The notes: generated by a model not told the origin, from the letters alone. DNA of 64,000 nt from an uncultured Bacilli bacterium (GCA_944350345.1 CALVOP010000001.1:62001-126000); one strand, 5' to 3'. Positions 16,018 through 28,384 are shown, counted from the first letter of the stretch. Program-made: numbers and translations.

Positions 16018-16792
16018 TTCGCTCAATCACTTCCTTTGCTAAATTAATATATGCCAAAGCCCCTCTACATTTTGGATCATATTCTATAATAGGCTTACCA
16101 TGACTTGGTGCTTCAACCAATCTAACAAGCCTTGGTATTATTGTATTAAAAACTTTTTCCTTAAAAAATTTTCTAACATCTTCTACTACTTCTAAACCAA
16201 CTAATGTTCTACCATCTAACATAGTCAACAAAACCCCTTCAATATCAAGTTTAGGATTAACCTTAGTTTGAGTTAAGATAATTGTATTTAATAATTGGGT
16301 AACACCTTCCAATGCAAAATACTCACATTGAACTGGAATTAATACACTATCAGATGCAGCTAATGCATTAGTTGTTAAAATGCCTAATGCAGGAGGACAA
16401 TCAATAATTATAAAATCATATCTATCCTTAATTTTATTAATCTGATTTTTTAATTGATCACCAAGAATAAAGTTATCTTCTCTCATACTAGTTTGCATTA
16501 ATTCAATTTCTACGCCACTCAAAAAAATCATAGAAGGAATAACACTAAGATTCTTAAACTTAGTCTTTATTATAGCGTCAGATATTTCACATCTATTAGT
16601 TATAACATCATAAATACTAAGTTTAATATTTGCCTTATTTATTCCAAGACCAGTTGTACTATTACTTTGAGGATCTAAATCAATCAATAAAACTTTTTTA
16701 CCAAGGTGCCCTAAAGCACTACTAAGGTTTATACTCGTAGTTGTTTTTCCAACACCGCCTTTTTGATTAACCAGTGATATAACTTTAGCCAT
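15962..16792 (-). CDS. parA: Chromosome partitioning ATPase ParA/Soj
   Basis: 276 residues with the deviant Walker A KGGVGKTTTS at residues 10-19, DLDPQSN, and a Walker B-like FIIIDCPPALG. Soj works with ParB in origin segregation and, in Bacillus, controls DnaA. The family body ends near residue 252 (LAKEVIERN); the last ~24 residues are a Ser/Glu/Arg-rich tail that is read through the start of parB, an unusually long overlap. No gene precedes it within 100 bases on this strand, so it probably starts the parA-parB-yyzM-abgT-ychF unit. Confidence 0.96.
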   Translation of the reverse strand: MAKVISLVNQKGGVGKTTTSINLSSALGHLGKKVLLIDLDPQSNSTTGLGINKANIKLSIYDVITNRCEISDAIIKTKFKNLSVIPSMIFLSGVEIELMQTSMREDNFILGDQLKNQINKIKDRYDFIIIDCPPALGILTTNALAASDSVLIPVQCEYFALEGVTQLLNTIILTQTKVNPKLDIEGVLLTMLDGRTLVGLEVVEDVRKFFKEKVFNTIIPRLVRLVEAPSHGKPIIEYDPKCRGALAYINLAKEVIERNAREEESVREGSRTTVQQ

Positions 16793-16874
16793 AATACTAC
16801 CTCGCTCACTATAACAATTTTAACACATATCACAAATTTTGAAAATAGAAATTATTAACATTATTAGAATTAAA

Positions 16875-16900
16875 AATAAGCATTGTTTAAAATGCTTATT
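16875..16900 (-). terminator. Rho-independent terminator of ftsH
   Basis: AATAAGCATT/AATGCTTATT stem with a T-rich minus-strand tail. The ftsH stop codon lies in the upstream arm. Confidence 0.85.
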
Positions 16901-18800
16901 TATCAATAACCTTTTTAGTTTTCTTTACTGTTTTACTAGTTTTTGTTTTCTTATTACTCTTAGATTTCTTATAATTATTCACAATTTCTTCAATCTCTTC
17001 TTTAGTCAAAGTTTCCTTATTCATAAGAGTTTCACTTAATAAATTAACTAAATCTTTATTTTTTTGAATAATATCTTTTGCTCTTTTGTAACAAGCATCA
17101 ATAATTTTTCGTACTTCCTGGTCTATTTCCAAAGCAACAGTATCAGAATAATTTCTAGACTTAGTATAATCGCGTCCAAGGAACACCTCTTCACTTCTAT
17201 GTTCAAATTGGACAGGACCCAAATCACTCATTCCATATTCAGTAACCATACTACGAGCTATTCTAGTAGCTTTCTTAAAGTCATCACTAGCTCCAGTACT
17301 CATTTCATTTAGGAACAATTCTTCGCTTACACGACCAGCCAATAAAGAAGTTATTCTATCCAACAACTCATCTTTAGTCATGACCATAGTTCTTTCTTCC
17401 TTAGGTAACATCTGAGTATAACCACCAGCCATTCCCCTCGGAATAATAGTTATCTTATGAACTTCTTCGCCATTAGGAAGCTCAATTCCTATAACTGCAT
17501 GACCAGCCTCATGAAAGCAAACAACTTTTTTCTCAAAATCAGTCACTTTTCTACTAGTTTTAGCAGGACCCATAAGTACCCTATCGCCAGCCTCATCTAT
17601 TTCATCCATGCCAATTGATAGTTTATTTCGTCTAACAGCAAGCAGTGCTGCCTCATTTAACATATTCTCTAAGTCTGCGCCCGAATAACCAGGGGTTCTT
17701 TCAGCTATACTTTTCAAGTTAACATTTTCATCTAAAACTTTATTTTTAGCGTGAACCTCTAGTATAGCTTCTCTTTCTTTAACGTCCGGCAAATTAACAG
17801 TTACTTGTCTATCAAACCTACCAGGTCTCAATAAAGCAGGATCTAGCACATCTGGTCTATTAGTTGCTGCGATAATGATAATACCTTCATTAGAACCAAA
17901 TCCATCCATTTCTGTCAATAACTGATTAAGCGTTTGTTCTCTTTCATCATGTCCACCACCTAAACCAGTACCTCTTTGTCTACCAACTGCATCTATTTCA
18001 TCAATAAAAATCAAACACGGAGCATTTTGTTTAGCTTCTTTGAACATATCTCTTACACGGCTCGCACCAACACCAACAAACAATTCTACAAAGTCTGAAC
18101 CACTAATATAATAAAATGGAACTTTTGCTTCACCCGCAACCGCTCTTGCAAGTAATGTTTTACCTGTTCCAGGAGGCCCGACTAATAACACGCCTTTAGG
18201 AATTCTAGCGCCTAATTTTTGAAACTTCTTAGGATTTTTCAGAAAATCAATTAACTCACTAACTTCTTCTTTTTCTTCCTTCAAACCAGCAACACTCTTA
18301 AAAGTTGTGCCACTTTCTTGATTCATTTTAGCGCGGCTTTTACCAAAATCAAAAGTACCGCCACCTTTAGCATTTCCCATTAATTTATTAATTAAATACA
18401 AACTAAGACCAATAATAACCAAAGTTGGAACAACATTAATCAAAATAACCAACCAAGAACTATTACTAGGATCTCCTTTAGTTTCAACATTCAAATTTTG
18501 TTCCTTAGACACAGTCAAAATATCCTCAATAACACTATCGCTAAGCGGAACAATTAACTCAAATGTCTCATTTGTATCATAATCTTCTAATCTTCCAGTT
18601 AGATTATAAACACCACTTCCACTACTTGGTGTGATTGTTAATTCTTCTATTTTTCCTTCTTCTAAATATGTTGTAAACTCATTATAATTCAATGTATTAG
18701 TTTTTTTATTTAACGTATCAAACAAATACATAGTACATAAAATTACAATAAATAACAACAAATAAGGCATAAAAGTTTTAATTACTGTATTTTTTTTCAA
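16896..18800 (-). CDS. ftsH: ATP-dependent zinc metalloprotease FtsH
   Basis: 634 residues: an N-terminal membrane helix (about 10-28), an extracytoplasmic loop, a second helix (about 112-132), an AAA+ domain with GPPGTGKT and [12 protein letters not shown], and the M41 protease with FHEAGHAV and a downstream Asp ligand region. The tail is Lys/Thr-rich. FtsH degrades damaged membrane and regulatory proteins. The start appears to be TTG at 18800, following an AGGAG about nine bases earlier; no in-frame ATG is nearby. It lies directly after tilS. The hpt gene that normally sits between them in Bacillus is absent. Confidence 0.97.
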   Translation of the reverse strand: MKKNTVIKTFMPYLLLFIVILCTMYLFDTLNKKTNTLNYNEFTTYLEEGKIEELTITPSSGSGVYNLTGRLEDYDTNETFELIVPLSDSVIEDILTVSKEQNLNVETKGDPSNSSWLVILINVVPTLVIIGLSLYLINKLMGNAKGGGTFDFGKSRAKMNQESGTTFKSVAGLKEEKEEVSELIDFLKNPKKFQKLGARIPKGVLLVGPPGTGKTLLARAVAGEAKVPFYYISGSDFVELFVGVGASRVRDMFKEAKQNAPCLIFIDEIDAVGRQRGTGLGGGHDEREQTLNQLLTEMDGFGSNEGIIIIAATNRPDVLDPALLRPGRFDRQVTVNLPDVKEREAILEVHAKNKVLDENVNLKSIAERTPGYSGADLENMLNEAALLAVRRNKLSIGMDEIDEAGDRVLMGPAKTSRKVTDFEKKVVCFHEAGHAVIGIELPNGEEVHKITIIPRGMAGGYTQMLPKEERTMVMTKDELLDRITSLLAGRVSEELFLNEMSTGASDDFKKATRIARSMVTEYGMSDLGPVQFEHRSEEVFLGRDYTKSRNYSDTVALEIDQEVRKIIDACYKRAKDIIQKNKDLVNLLSETLMNKETLTKEEIEEIVNNYKKSKSNKKTKTSKTVKKTKKVIDK

Positions 18801-18816
18801 AATTATATCTCTCCTT

Positions 18817-20142
18817 TTAATAGTACTTAAGTATTATATCATACTCTTGATTAATATTTTTGTCAAATTTACTTTTTTTCAACCCAGGTATCCAAACAAT
18901 TTTACCGCTAGCATCTAAAACAATAGGCCACAATTTTCTTTCATGTGTAGAAATCTTGCTATCTATAAATATATCATTTACTTTTTTTTGCCCAGACATA
19001 CCCTTTACATTCATTTTATCCCCATTTTTTCTAGTTCGAACACTCAAAGGCAAAACAATTTCTTTAGAAGATAAACGTGTTACAAAATTACTCGTATCTT
19101 CACTTTTTGAAACAACTTCTAAATTCATTCCATTTGGCAAATTTACTACCTTATCAATCTCTACTTCATACTCCTGATCTTCCAAATCATCATAACTAAA
19201 ACTAATTTTATCATAAGTTTTTATTGCCTTTACATTATTAGGCAAATGCACAATACTATTAGCGCGTTCAGATTTAATAAGATTAAAAATCAAATTAACA
19301 TGAGAATCACTAATAATTAATAAATCATCGCCATATATATGCTCTAAAATATTATATATTAATTTAGTTTGTAAAATATGATCAATTTCCAAAAACCTAT
19401 TTATATCAATTAAGCCCTGTTTAAAAACTTTAGTCATGACAATTCCAAGTTGTTTATCTATAAAATTATTATATTCAATAAGAGTTTCACTAAACTTCAA
19501 AAATTTCAAATGTACATTAGAATCTTCACTTTTAAGAAAAGGTAAAACATGTTTTCTATACCTATTACGAGTATAAACTTCTTTTTCATTAGATTTATCA
19601 ATTACATAAGGAATAGAATTTTTTTTAGCATAATTCAATAATTGGTCTTTTGTCACAGTTATTAAAGGTCTTAATATAATATATTCTCCCTTATGAATCA
19701 TTTTTTGAAAACCACTATAACCTTTTAAAGTTGAACCGCGAACAATTCTCATTAAAATAGTTTCCATCAAATCATCTGCATGATGTGCTGTTAACAAGAA
19801 TTTAGCTCCATACTGCTTACATATTTTATCGAAATAATTATATCTAATTGACCTAGCTTCATTATGAAAATTATCTTCTCCATAATTTTCAATTTTCATA
19901 TATTCAAAATATAATCCCTCATCATCACAATATTTTTGTAAAAACTTTCTTTCATCTTCACTTTCTTTACGAACATTATGATTCACATGAGCAACAACAA
20001 TAAATAAATCCATTTCTTTTCTAATTCTATTCATTAAATGTAATAAACTCATAGAATCAGGACCGCCACTTACGCCTATGACAACTGTATCCTTATATTT
20101 AATACCGCTATCTTTAACTAAATATTCATATACTTCATCCAT
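18817..20142 (-). CDS. tilS: tRNA(Ile)-lysidine synthetase
   Basis: 441 residues with the PP-loop GVSGGPDSMSLLHL at residues 23-36, the N-terminal adenylation domain with AHVNHNVR and LLTAHHADDLMET, and C-terminal TilS domains. The enzyme makes lysidine at C34 of the AUA-reading tRNA-Ile and is essential. GGAGAA precedes the ATG. It starts two bases after the stop of the upstream small membrane gene and is followed by ftsH, the normal Bacillota pair. Confidence 0.96.
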   Translation of the reverse strand: MDEVYEYLVKDSGIKYKDTVVIGVSGGPDSMSLLHLMNRIRKEMDLFIVVAHVNHNVRKESEDERKFLQKYCDDEGLYFEYMKIENYGEDNFHNEARSIRYNYFDKICKQYGAKFLLTAHHADDLMETILMRIVRGSTLKGYSGFQKMIHKGEYIILRPLITVTKDQLLNYAKKNSIPYVIDKSNEKEVYTRNRYRKHVLPFLKSEDSNVHLKFLKFSETLIEYNNFIDKQLGIVMTKVFKQGLIDINRFLEIDHILQTKLIYNILEHIYGDDLLIISDSHVNLIFNLIKSERANSIVHLPNNVKAIKTYDKISFSYDDLEDQEYEVEIDKVVNLPNGMNLEVVSKSEDTSNFVTRLSSKEIVLPLSVRTRKNGDKMNVKGMSGQKKVNDIFIDSKISTHERKLWPIVLDASGKIVWIPGLKKSKFDKNINQEYDIILKYY

Positions 20143-20144
20143 TA

Positions 20145-20798
20145 CTATTCTCCATCTATTTTTTCAACGATATTTAGTTTATTATTATCATCAATTAATA
20201 CAAAACTAGCTTGATTTTCATAACCCAAATCTTCTTCATATTCCCAAGAAGCATTTACCAAATACCCTGAATAACTTTTATCATTATAATCATAATCATA
20301 TTCTTCAACACTATCTATTACAACATTACTTACAACAGGCAAAACTTGAGATCTATCACCATACAAATTGCTTTCAATAGTATTGTACATTGTATCACCT
20401 AAATTTATCTTAAAATTTTCAACCATATCAGTATGAATAAATTCTAGTCCACCAATATCAGTACTAGTTAACTTGTTATCAAGATTATAAACATCTACAA
20501 CAAACAATTGCACTAATAAAGATGCATATTTTTCTTCATCAATATCTTCTTCATTCAAAACCTCTTTTAACTCATTAAAATAAGTTTTATAAAGCTCAAT
20601 ATCTTCATCATCTAAAGTATACCCATACAATTCCAAGGTATCTAAGTTTTCTCTAGTTTGTATAGGCTTTTCATCATTTTTGAAAAAATCAAAATATATT
20701 TTTATTCCTATTATTAATATAACAACAATTAATAAAGCAATAGAAACAAAATAATATATTCTTTTCAAATTAAGTTTTTTATTAGTTACTATTTTCAT
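20145..20798 (-). CDS. Hypothetical protein with one N-terminal membrane anchor
   Basis: 217 residues from the ATG at 20798, which has GGGA about 10 bases before it; an earlier ATG at 20807 is too close to that site. A basic N-terminus is followed by one hydrophobic helix (about 14-35) and an acidic extracytoplasmic part rich in Asp, Glu and Tyr. I do not recognise the family. It overlaps the ltaS-like gene end by 17 bases and touches tilS, so it is an operon member. The link to the ltaS gene suggests an envelope role, which is only inference. Confidence 0.7.
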   Translation of the reverse strand: MKIVTNKKLNLKRIYYFVSIALLIVVILIIGIKIYFDFFKNDEKPIQTRENLDTLELYGYTLDDEDIELYKTYFNELKEVLNEEDIDEEKYASLLVQLFVVDVYNLDNKLTSTDIGGLEFIHTDMVENFKINLGDTMYNTIESNLYGDRSQVLPVVSNVVIDSVEEYDYDYNDKSYSGYLVNASWEYEEDLGYENQASFVLIDDNNKLNIVEKIDGE

Positions 20799-22815
20799 CA
20801 AAAACATTCCCTACTTTCTCTATTAAATCATGTGTTATTAATGCTTTAGAAACATCCAACCTTGCTTCAGTATATTGTTTATACTTCTCAATATAATCAC
20901 TTTCTATAGGCTCATTAGATAACAAGACATATTCATCTTTAAGATTATTATAAAATACTTTATTAGTTAAAAAATTACCATTTGGAAAAATCACAATTTT
21001 TTCATTATTTGAGAAAATATCATTACCAAGTGCATAATTTGCCTCAAATCCAAACATATTTGCAACAGTAGGAAGTACATCATACATACCCATAACGTCA
21101 GTTATCTCTCCAGAAAGAGATTTATCGCTAGTCCATATTATAAATGGTGTGTTTTTCAAAAGTTCATATTCATAAGTTCCCATCGGAATATATGTAGGAT
21201 CCGTTTCATCTTTCACACTATCAGTATTTGGATCATAATTATATAACAAATTAAATTGACTTTTCCCCAATTTAGCTTCATGGTCGCCATAAATTATAAA
21301 CACAGTGTCTTCATCCAAATTATTTTCCATAATCATATCAAAGAATTCACCTAACGCCTCATCAGCATAATGTGCACTTTTCAAATAATTTCCCATACTA
21401 GTATTTTCCAGATAAGGTACAGTAACTTCTTCAACAATATTATTACCATTCTCATCTACTTCATCTAATGTTTTATTAAATGTTATAGAGAAATCTAATT
21501 GTGGATATTTTTCCAAATCATTAAACGGAGAATGATTACTTAACGTTATAATAGTTCCCATATAATTTTCATGATTTTTCTTAATTTCCAACAATTTTTG
21601 AATAGATTGCTTAAAGAAAGATTTATCAGATAAGCCTAAACCAACATAATCATCTTGTGTTTTATCATTAGAAAATTCATAACTATCCTCTGCGTAAAAA
21701 TGTTGATACCCTAAAGATTGATACATAGTTTTCCTATTCCAATAATCTCCATTATTCCCGTGCATACTAAAAGTATAATATCCTAAATCATTAAATAGTG
21801 ATGGTAACGCCTCATAAGTCCTATCATAATAGTTTAAAAATACCGTGCCACTACTAGAAGGCATTAGGCCTGTTGTTAAAGTAAACTCAGTATCACTACT
21901 TGTTCCAACACTTATCTGCGGATAAAAATTAGAAAAATATAATCCTTCTTTAGCTAATTTATTTAAATTTGGTGTTATTTCAATTCCATTAACTTCTAAA
22001 TCAATCAAAAAATTTTGTATACTTTCAGCATGAATAAATATAACATTTTTCCCTTTAAAAATATCAGTATATTTATTATCAGAGGTATCTCTAACCAAAC
22101 TCAAATAAAATTCTCTATACGTTCTCGCTGCTTCATCATAGCCAAACATCGTATTAACCTTAGGTTCTAGACTTTGTATTACATCATTAAATGTATAAGT
22201 ATAAATTCCAAATCTTTGAACTATATATTCTCTGTTCCATTGTTTTACAAATCGACTAATTTCTGTACCACTTAAAGTAACAATAACTATTGCTATAACG
22301 ATATCGCCGCTTATTAAAGTTTTAAAAAACATTTTTTTGCCACTTGTAATTGACTTAGGTTTTCTTTTTAAAACAAAATTATAGACCAACAAAAAAATAA
22401 TTGGCGCTAAAACATAAATAAAATGATAAAGTTCCAATCTACTAGTAACTGAATCACTAACCTCGCCTAACATTGACAAAGTTCCAATTAAATTAACATA
22501 AACAAAAGATGAATAAAACATATAATATATACTATTAACAACACCTAAAAATGTATAAAAAATTAAAATAGAAAAATAATAAATTACCTGATTTTTAGGC
22601 TTAATCAAATATCCAAACGATCCAATAATAATAACAACAGTTAAATCACACAAAAATGGTTTAAATGACCATATGTCACCAACAGTATTAAGCCTTAAAA
22701 AAAATCCTATTAAAACTCCTAAAATAACATAAGTCAAAAACAATAAATTATTTGAAAAATAATTAGAAAAAGCTTTTTTTAATTTCCCTTTTAATTCAAC
22801 AATTCTTTCTCTCAT
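20782..22815 (-). CDS. ltaS: Lipoteichoic-acid synthase-type (LtaS family) membrane sulfatase-fold phosphotransferase
   Basis: 677 residues: five N-terminal membrane segments (to about 190), then an extracellular alkaline-phosphatase/sulfatase domain. Active-site features of LtaS are visible: IFIHAESIQ (Glu ligand), VGTSSDTEFT with the likely nucleophile Thr, SMHGNNGDYWNR and IYGDHEAKLG (Asp-His ligands). The family transfers glycerol phosphate from phosphatidylglycerol to build lipoteichoic acid, or primes it. This points to a Gram-positive envelope. AAGGAAG precedes the ATG. A terminator separates it from the BrkB gene upstream. Confidence 0.9.
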   Translation of the reverse strand: MRERIVELKGKLKKAFSNYFSNNLLFLTYVILGVLIGFFLRLNTVGDIWSFKPFLCDLTVVIIIGSFGYLIKPKNQVIYYFSILIFYTFLGVVNSIYYMFYSSFVYVNLIGTLSMLGEVSDSVTSRLELYHFIYVLAPIIFLLVYNFVLKRKPKSITSGKKMFFKTLISGDIVIAIVIVTLSGTEISRFVKQWNREYIVQRFGIYTYTFNDVIQSLEPKVNTMFGYDEAARTYREFYLSLVRDTSDNKYTDIFKGKNVIFIHAESIQNFLIDLEVNGIEITPNLNKLAKEGLYFSNFYPQISVGTSSDTEFTLTTGLMPSSSGTVFLNYYDRTYEALPSLFNDLGYYTFSMHGNNGDYWNRKTMYQSLGYQHFYAEDSYEFSNDKTQDDYVGLGLSDKSFFKQSIQKLLEIKKNHENYMGTIITLSNHSPFNDLEKYPQLDFSITFNKTLDEVDENGNNIVEEVTVPYLENTSMGNYLKSAHYADEALGEFFDMIMENNLDEDTVFIIYGDHEAKLGKSQFNLLYNYDPNTDSVKDETDPTYIPMGTYEYELLKNTPFIIWTSDKSLSGEITDVMGMYDVLPTVANMFGFEANYALGNDIFSNNEKIVIFPNGNFLTNKVFYNNLKDEYVLLSNEPIESDYIEKYKQYTEARLDVSKALITHDLIEKVGNVFDENSN

Positions 22816-22869
22816 ATTTCTTCCTTCCAGAAGTATTATACCAAATTAAACATAGATTATCAAATTTTA

Positions 22870-22900
22870 ATAAAAAATAAAAACTGTAAAAATTACAGTT
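22870..22900 (-). terminator. Rho-independent terminator after the YihY/BrkB gene
   Basis: AACTGT/ACAGTT stem followed on the minus strand by a T-rich run, just after the stop at 22908. Confidence 0.75.
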
Positions 22901-22907
22901 AATTTAA

Positions 22908-23786
22908 TTATTTTTTTGTTGCTCTTACTTTTTTTTGTATCTCATCAAGTTTCATTGAATTAGTCTTTTCTATACGTTCTTCAACATTAATATGGTTAAA
23001 TGCTAGCCCAACAACAAAAACATACGCCATAAAATAAAACCACATCATTAAAATCACTATACTAGAAAGACCACCATAATATGCATTAAAATGAGCAAAA
23101 TTTTTTATATAATATGAATAAATTACAGTTATTAACATCCAACATAAAGTAGTAAATATTGTCCCTTTATTAACATATTTACTAGGAATAACATCATCTG
23201 GAGCAATAGTATATACCAATTTTATAAACATAAATACAACTAAAAAAGTAATAGGAATATTCAAAACCGGATATAAAACATTAAAAGCATTTATTAAAAG
23301 ATTATCATCATTAGTAAAACTAGTTAAAATATTTAAAATAGTTTCACCAAATAAAGGAACAATCAATATGAATGTAAATAAAAGCAAGATTAATAATGTC
23401 ATTATCATAGCCTTAATTCTTCTTTTAATATATCCAGAATTATTTAAATTAAAAATTGTATTAGATGCAATAATTATAGAATCAAATCCATTACTCGCCA
23501 AATAAAATGCAATACACAAAAAGATAACGTTTCCCAAAGTAAAACCAGTATTATCCAAAATAGGATAAACAATATCTAAAACTTCTTTAGAAAAATTAGT
23601 TTCAATAAAATTTGTTATGACATTTAAAGACAAATTAAAAGAAGTTGCTATAAAAAATATAATTGTAATTATTGGCACAACTGACAAAACAAAGTAAAAA
23701 GCTAAATGCCCAGGTAAAATGAGCATTTCTTTTCTTTGCATAATTTCAATTAAGTTTTTAAAAAACTCTTTTAATTTTTGAAACAT
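22908..23786 (-). CDS. YihY/BrkB-family integral membrane protein
   Basis: 292 residues from the ATG at 23786, with AAGGGTGA five bases before it; a GTG at 23795 lies inside that ribosome site. Six membrane segments, with the family landmarks LPGHLAFYFVLSVVPI near residue 25, a central LASNGFDSIIIASN, the P(D/S)DVIPSKYVNKGTIFTTLCW segment and YGGLSSIVILMMWFY near the end. The biochemical function of the family is unsettled. The gene follows the GGDEF-type gene by one base and ends at a terminator. Confidence 0.9.
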   Translation of the reverse strand: MFQKLKEFFKNLIEIMQRKEMLILPGHLAFYFVLSVVPIITIIFFIATSFNLSLNVITNFIETNFSKEVLDIVYPILDNTGFTLGNVIFLCIAFYLASNGFDSIIIASNTIFNLNNSGYIKRRIKAMIMTLLILLLFTFILIVPLFGETILNILTSFTNDDNLLINAFNVLYPVLNIPITFLVVFMFIKLVYTIAPDDVIPSKYVNKGTIFTTLCWMLITVIYSYYIKNFAHFNAYYGGLSSIVILMMWFYFMAYVFVVGLAFNHINVEERIEKTNSMKLDEIQKKVRATKK

Positions 23787-23787
23787 A

Positions 23788-25794
23788 TTATTCACCCTTA
23801 TTTTTTCTCATCATAATAAGTGCTTCATTAATAGCATCATCAATTGTTTTAATTTCATCCTCAATCATAGAATATCCTATTGCAGCACCATATGGCTTAG
23901 GCAAATTATTAAATTCTTTATTTAATTTATGCATATAAGTTAAAATAACTTTTTCCTCATAACCAACCATGTATACCAAGAATTCATTACCATCAGTTCT
24001 AATTATTTCAGAATTTTCTCTTTGAGTTTTAATCAAAATATTAGCAGCTGCCTTTATTTGATTATCGCCCTCTTCATGACCATAAGTATCATTAATTTCC
24101 TTAATTTTATTTAAATCAATTGTAACAATGGCCTGTGGATAAACCTTATTGGCTTCCCAATATTCAATATTATCGTTTAAAAAATTTCTATTTTTTAAAT
24201 TAGTCATAACATCCAAATACATAAGTTTATCCTCTTTTTTTATTTTTTTAGTTACTTTTATTTTTCTATTTAACAAATAAAAGAATAAAGTAATTGCAAA
24301 TACTAAAATTAATATATATGTGATATTACTTAATATAAAGTTCAATAATATATTAGCATTTTTTTCATTTATTGTATCATTTAAAGCCTCTAACTTAGTT
24401 TCTTCTGAAGAAATTAATGTCATATAAAACTCAAATAAATTATTAAAAATCGCATTATCAACGTTCATCAAATAATTAGCCCCTATAGAAGCTTGCCCAA
24501 AAAGTCTAATTCCATAATCACTTAACTTATCATTCTTGTAATACTCATATGACTCTTTTTCCATTATGATTAAGTCATCTTCATTTAAATTTTTAAACAA
24601 TTCATCATAATTATCATATTTAACCAAAATTGCACCGTTTTGTTCAATATAATTACTTAAATTAGTCCCAGATACCATTTTTACTTTTATATTTTTTAAT
24701 GAACTTAAAGATTTAGTAATGAAATTATTACTATTATGTGCTAATAAAACATATTTAGTATTACCCAAACCAACAGTTGTTTCATAGTTTGAATTACTAA
24801 TTGAATAATAATTATATACTAAATCAATTTTCTTTTTATTTAAAGCATTAGTTAAATCATTAACGCTAGAATATTTAACATATTTATATGTTGCACCAGT
24901 AAACTCAGAAAACTTTTTTAAATATATATTTGATAACCCATTAAATTCCCTATTTATTTTTCCTTCAATAGGTAAATTTTCTACATACCCCACAATGTAA
25001 TCATCATTTACTATACTTTCTTTTTGAACACCACTTAACTCATTAGCAGTATAATAAATATCAATCAAATTAGAATTAATACTTTTTTTCAATTCTTCTT
25101 GCCATTTATTTAAAAACTTAGTAAAAATATCATTTAATCTATCATCACTCTGCGGCATAGTCAAAGTATAATAATAGTTTAACCCATCAAAATGATACAC
25201 AATATTTAAATCATCATAAATTATTGAATCAATATATCTATAAAGAGGAATTATTGCATAAGAAACTCCCTCATCAAAAGAATTTTGAACTTCTTTTAAA
25301 CTAGCATATGATTTATAGACAATGCCTGAATAATCTTTCATATATTCTGATACTGCTGACAAATCACTAGAAAGAACAGCAACATTTTGATCTTTTAAAT
25401 CATTAACTGAAGTAATACTGGTTTTATCGGGAGAAACCAATACGTAATGATCTTTATATAATACCAAATCATTATCACCAACAGTATTTTTTAAATTAAA
25501 AGAATAATTAGCATTAATACTAACAACATTTAATGATAAATTAGTATCAAGTTCAAAGTCATTAACAAAATCAATAAAAACACCTTTACCAGAAGAATTA
25601 AAAACCGGAATATCACTAGGAACATTTATATCAACAACATTATTAACGTTAGAATTTATCCAATTTTTTTCTAAAAATGAATATTCATCTTCCGAATTAG
25701 CAAACAATACTATTAACAAGAATAACAAAGCCAATAGTACGATACCTACCGCGGCAATAATTAAATATTTTTTCTTAACAATTTGATTTTTCAT
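23788..25794 (-). CDS. Membrane sensor: tandem periplasmic-binding (SBP_bac_3-like) domains plus degenerate GGDEF domain
   Basis: 668 residues. N-terminal membrane helix (9-31), two tandem extracellular solute-binding-like modules (about 45-255 and 265-465; the second contains the YVGYVENLP-like VGYVENLPIEG start), a second membrane helix (about 485-505), then a GGDEF-type cyclase fold with DLNKIKEINDTYGHEEGD. The signature loop reads DGNEF, so Gly1 is Asp and the metal-binding Asp3 is Asn; cyclase activity is doubtful and it may act as a binding or signalling scaffold. It lies between a small anchored protein and the BrkB gene. I infer sensing of an external amino-acid-like ligand. Confidence 0.82.
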   Translation of the reverse strand: MKNQIVKKKYLIIAAVGIVLLALLFLLIVLFANSEDEYSFLEKNWINSNVNNVVDINVPSDIPVFNSSGKGVFIDFVNDFELDTNLSLNVVSINANYSFNLKNTVGDNDLVLYKDHYVLVSPDKTSITSVNDLKDQNVAVLSSDLSAVSEYMKDYSGIVYKSYASLKEVQNSFDEGVSYAIIPLYRYIDSIIYDDLNIVYHFDGLNYYYTLTMPQSDDRLNDIFTKFLNKWQEELKKSINSNLIDIYYTANELSGVQKESIVNDDYIVGYVENLPIEGKINREFNGLSNIYLKKFSEFTGATYKYVKYSSVNDLTNALNKKKIDLVYNYYSISNSNYETTVGLGNTKYVLLAHNSNNFITKSLSSLKNIKVKMVSGTNLSNYIEQNGAILVKYDNYDELFKNLNEDDLIIMEKESYEYYKNDKLSDYGIRLFGQASIGANYLMNVDNAIFNNLFEFYMTLISSEETKLEALNDTINEKNANILLNFILSNITYILILVFAITLFFYLLNRKIKVTKKIKKEDKLMYLDVMTNLKNRNFLNDNIEYWEANKVYPQAIVTIDLNKIKEINDTYGHEEGDNQIKAAANILIKTQRENSEIIRTDGNEFLVYMVGYEEKVILTYMHKLNKEFNNLPKPYGAAIGYSMIEDEIKTIDDAINEALIMMRKNKGE

Positions 25795-25804
25795 ATATTA
25801 TCTC

Positions 25805-26266
25805 CTAATTTGTCCAAACAACTTGACTATTTTTTGCGTTTTTATAACCCATTAATGGATAAATTTCACTTTCCTCTTCAGTAGTTTTAGCAGTAATTAT
25901 AATTTGAATATCATAAAAACTTTTTTCTTCATCACTGAATGCATCTAATGATTTAATTGCTAAACTTTGTGCATCAACTAGTGACAAATTTTCTTTTATA
26001 TCTATATTTATATAAATGATTTTTCCTTTTACATTTACCACAACTTCATTAAATGCAGTATTTTCAGCATATAAATCTGCCACTTTATCATTTATATCAT
26101 CAGAAATTTGAACATCTTCAATTCCTTGTAATCTATCACCATATTCATCTTTGCCATTACCAGTATAAAAATATAAAACCAAAGAAACAGCAATAACAAC
26201 TATACTCACAATAATAACAATTGCAAGAACTAACAACACCTTATTTTCAGATAAAATTCGTTTCAC
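25805..26266 (-). CDS. Hypothetical single-pass membrane protein
   Basis: About 153 residues if it starts at the GTG at 26266, five bases after GAGGTGA; a GTG at 26275 is inside that site. A basic N-terminus, one long hydrophobic helix (about 9-35) and a soluble domain of about 110 residues with alternating beta-type sequence (VVVNVKGKIIYINIDI). No family recognised. It lies 10 bases before the GGDEF sensor gene, so the two are probably co-transcribed and may work together. Confidence 0.65.
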   Translation of the reverse strand: MKRILSENKVLLVLAIVIIVSIVVIAVSLVLYFYTGNGKDEYGDRLQGIEDVQISDDINDKVADLYAENTAFNEVVVNVKGKIIYINIDIKENLSLVDAQSLAIKSLDAFSDEEKSFYDIQIIITAKTTEEESEIYPLMGYKNAKNSQVVWTN

Positions 26267-26317
26267 ACATGTCACCTCTTTTTTAAATTATACTATATTT
26301 TATTTTAGTTTACTAGT

Positions 26318-28368
<2,051 letters not shown>

Positions 28369-28384
28369 GAATTTAGGTGATGAT

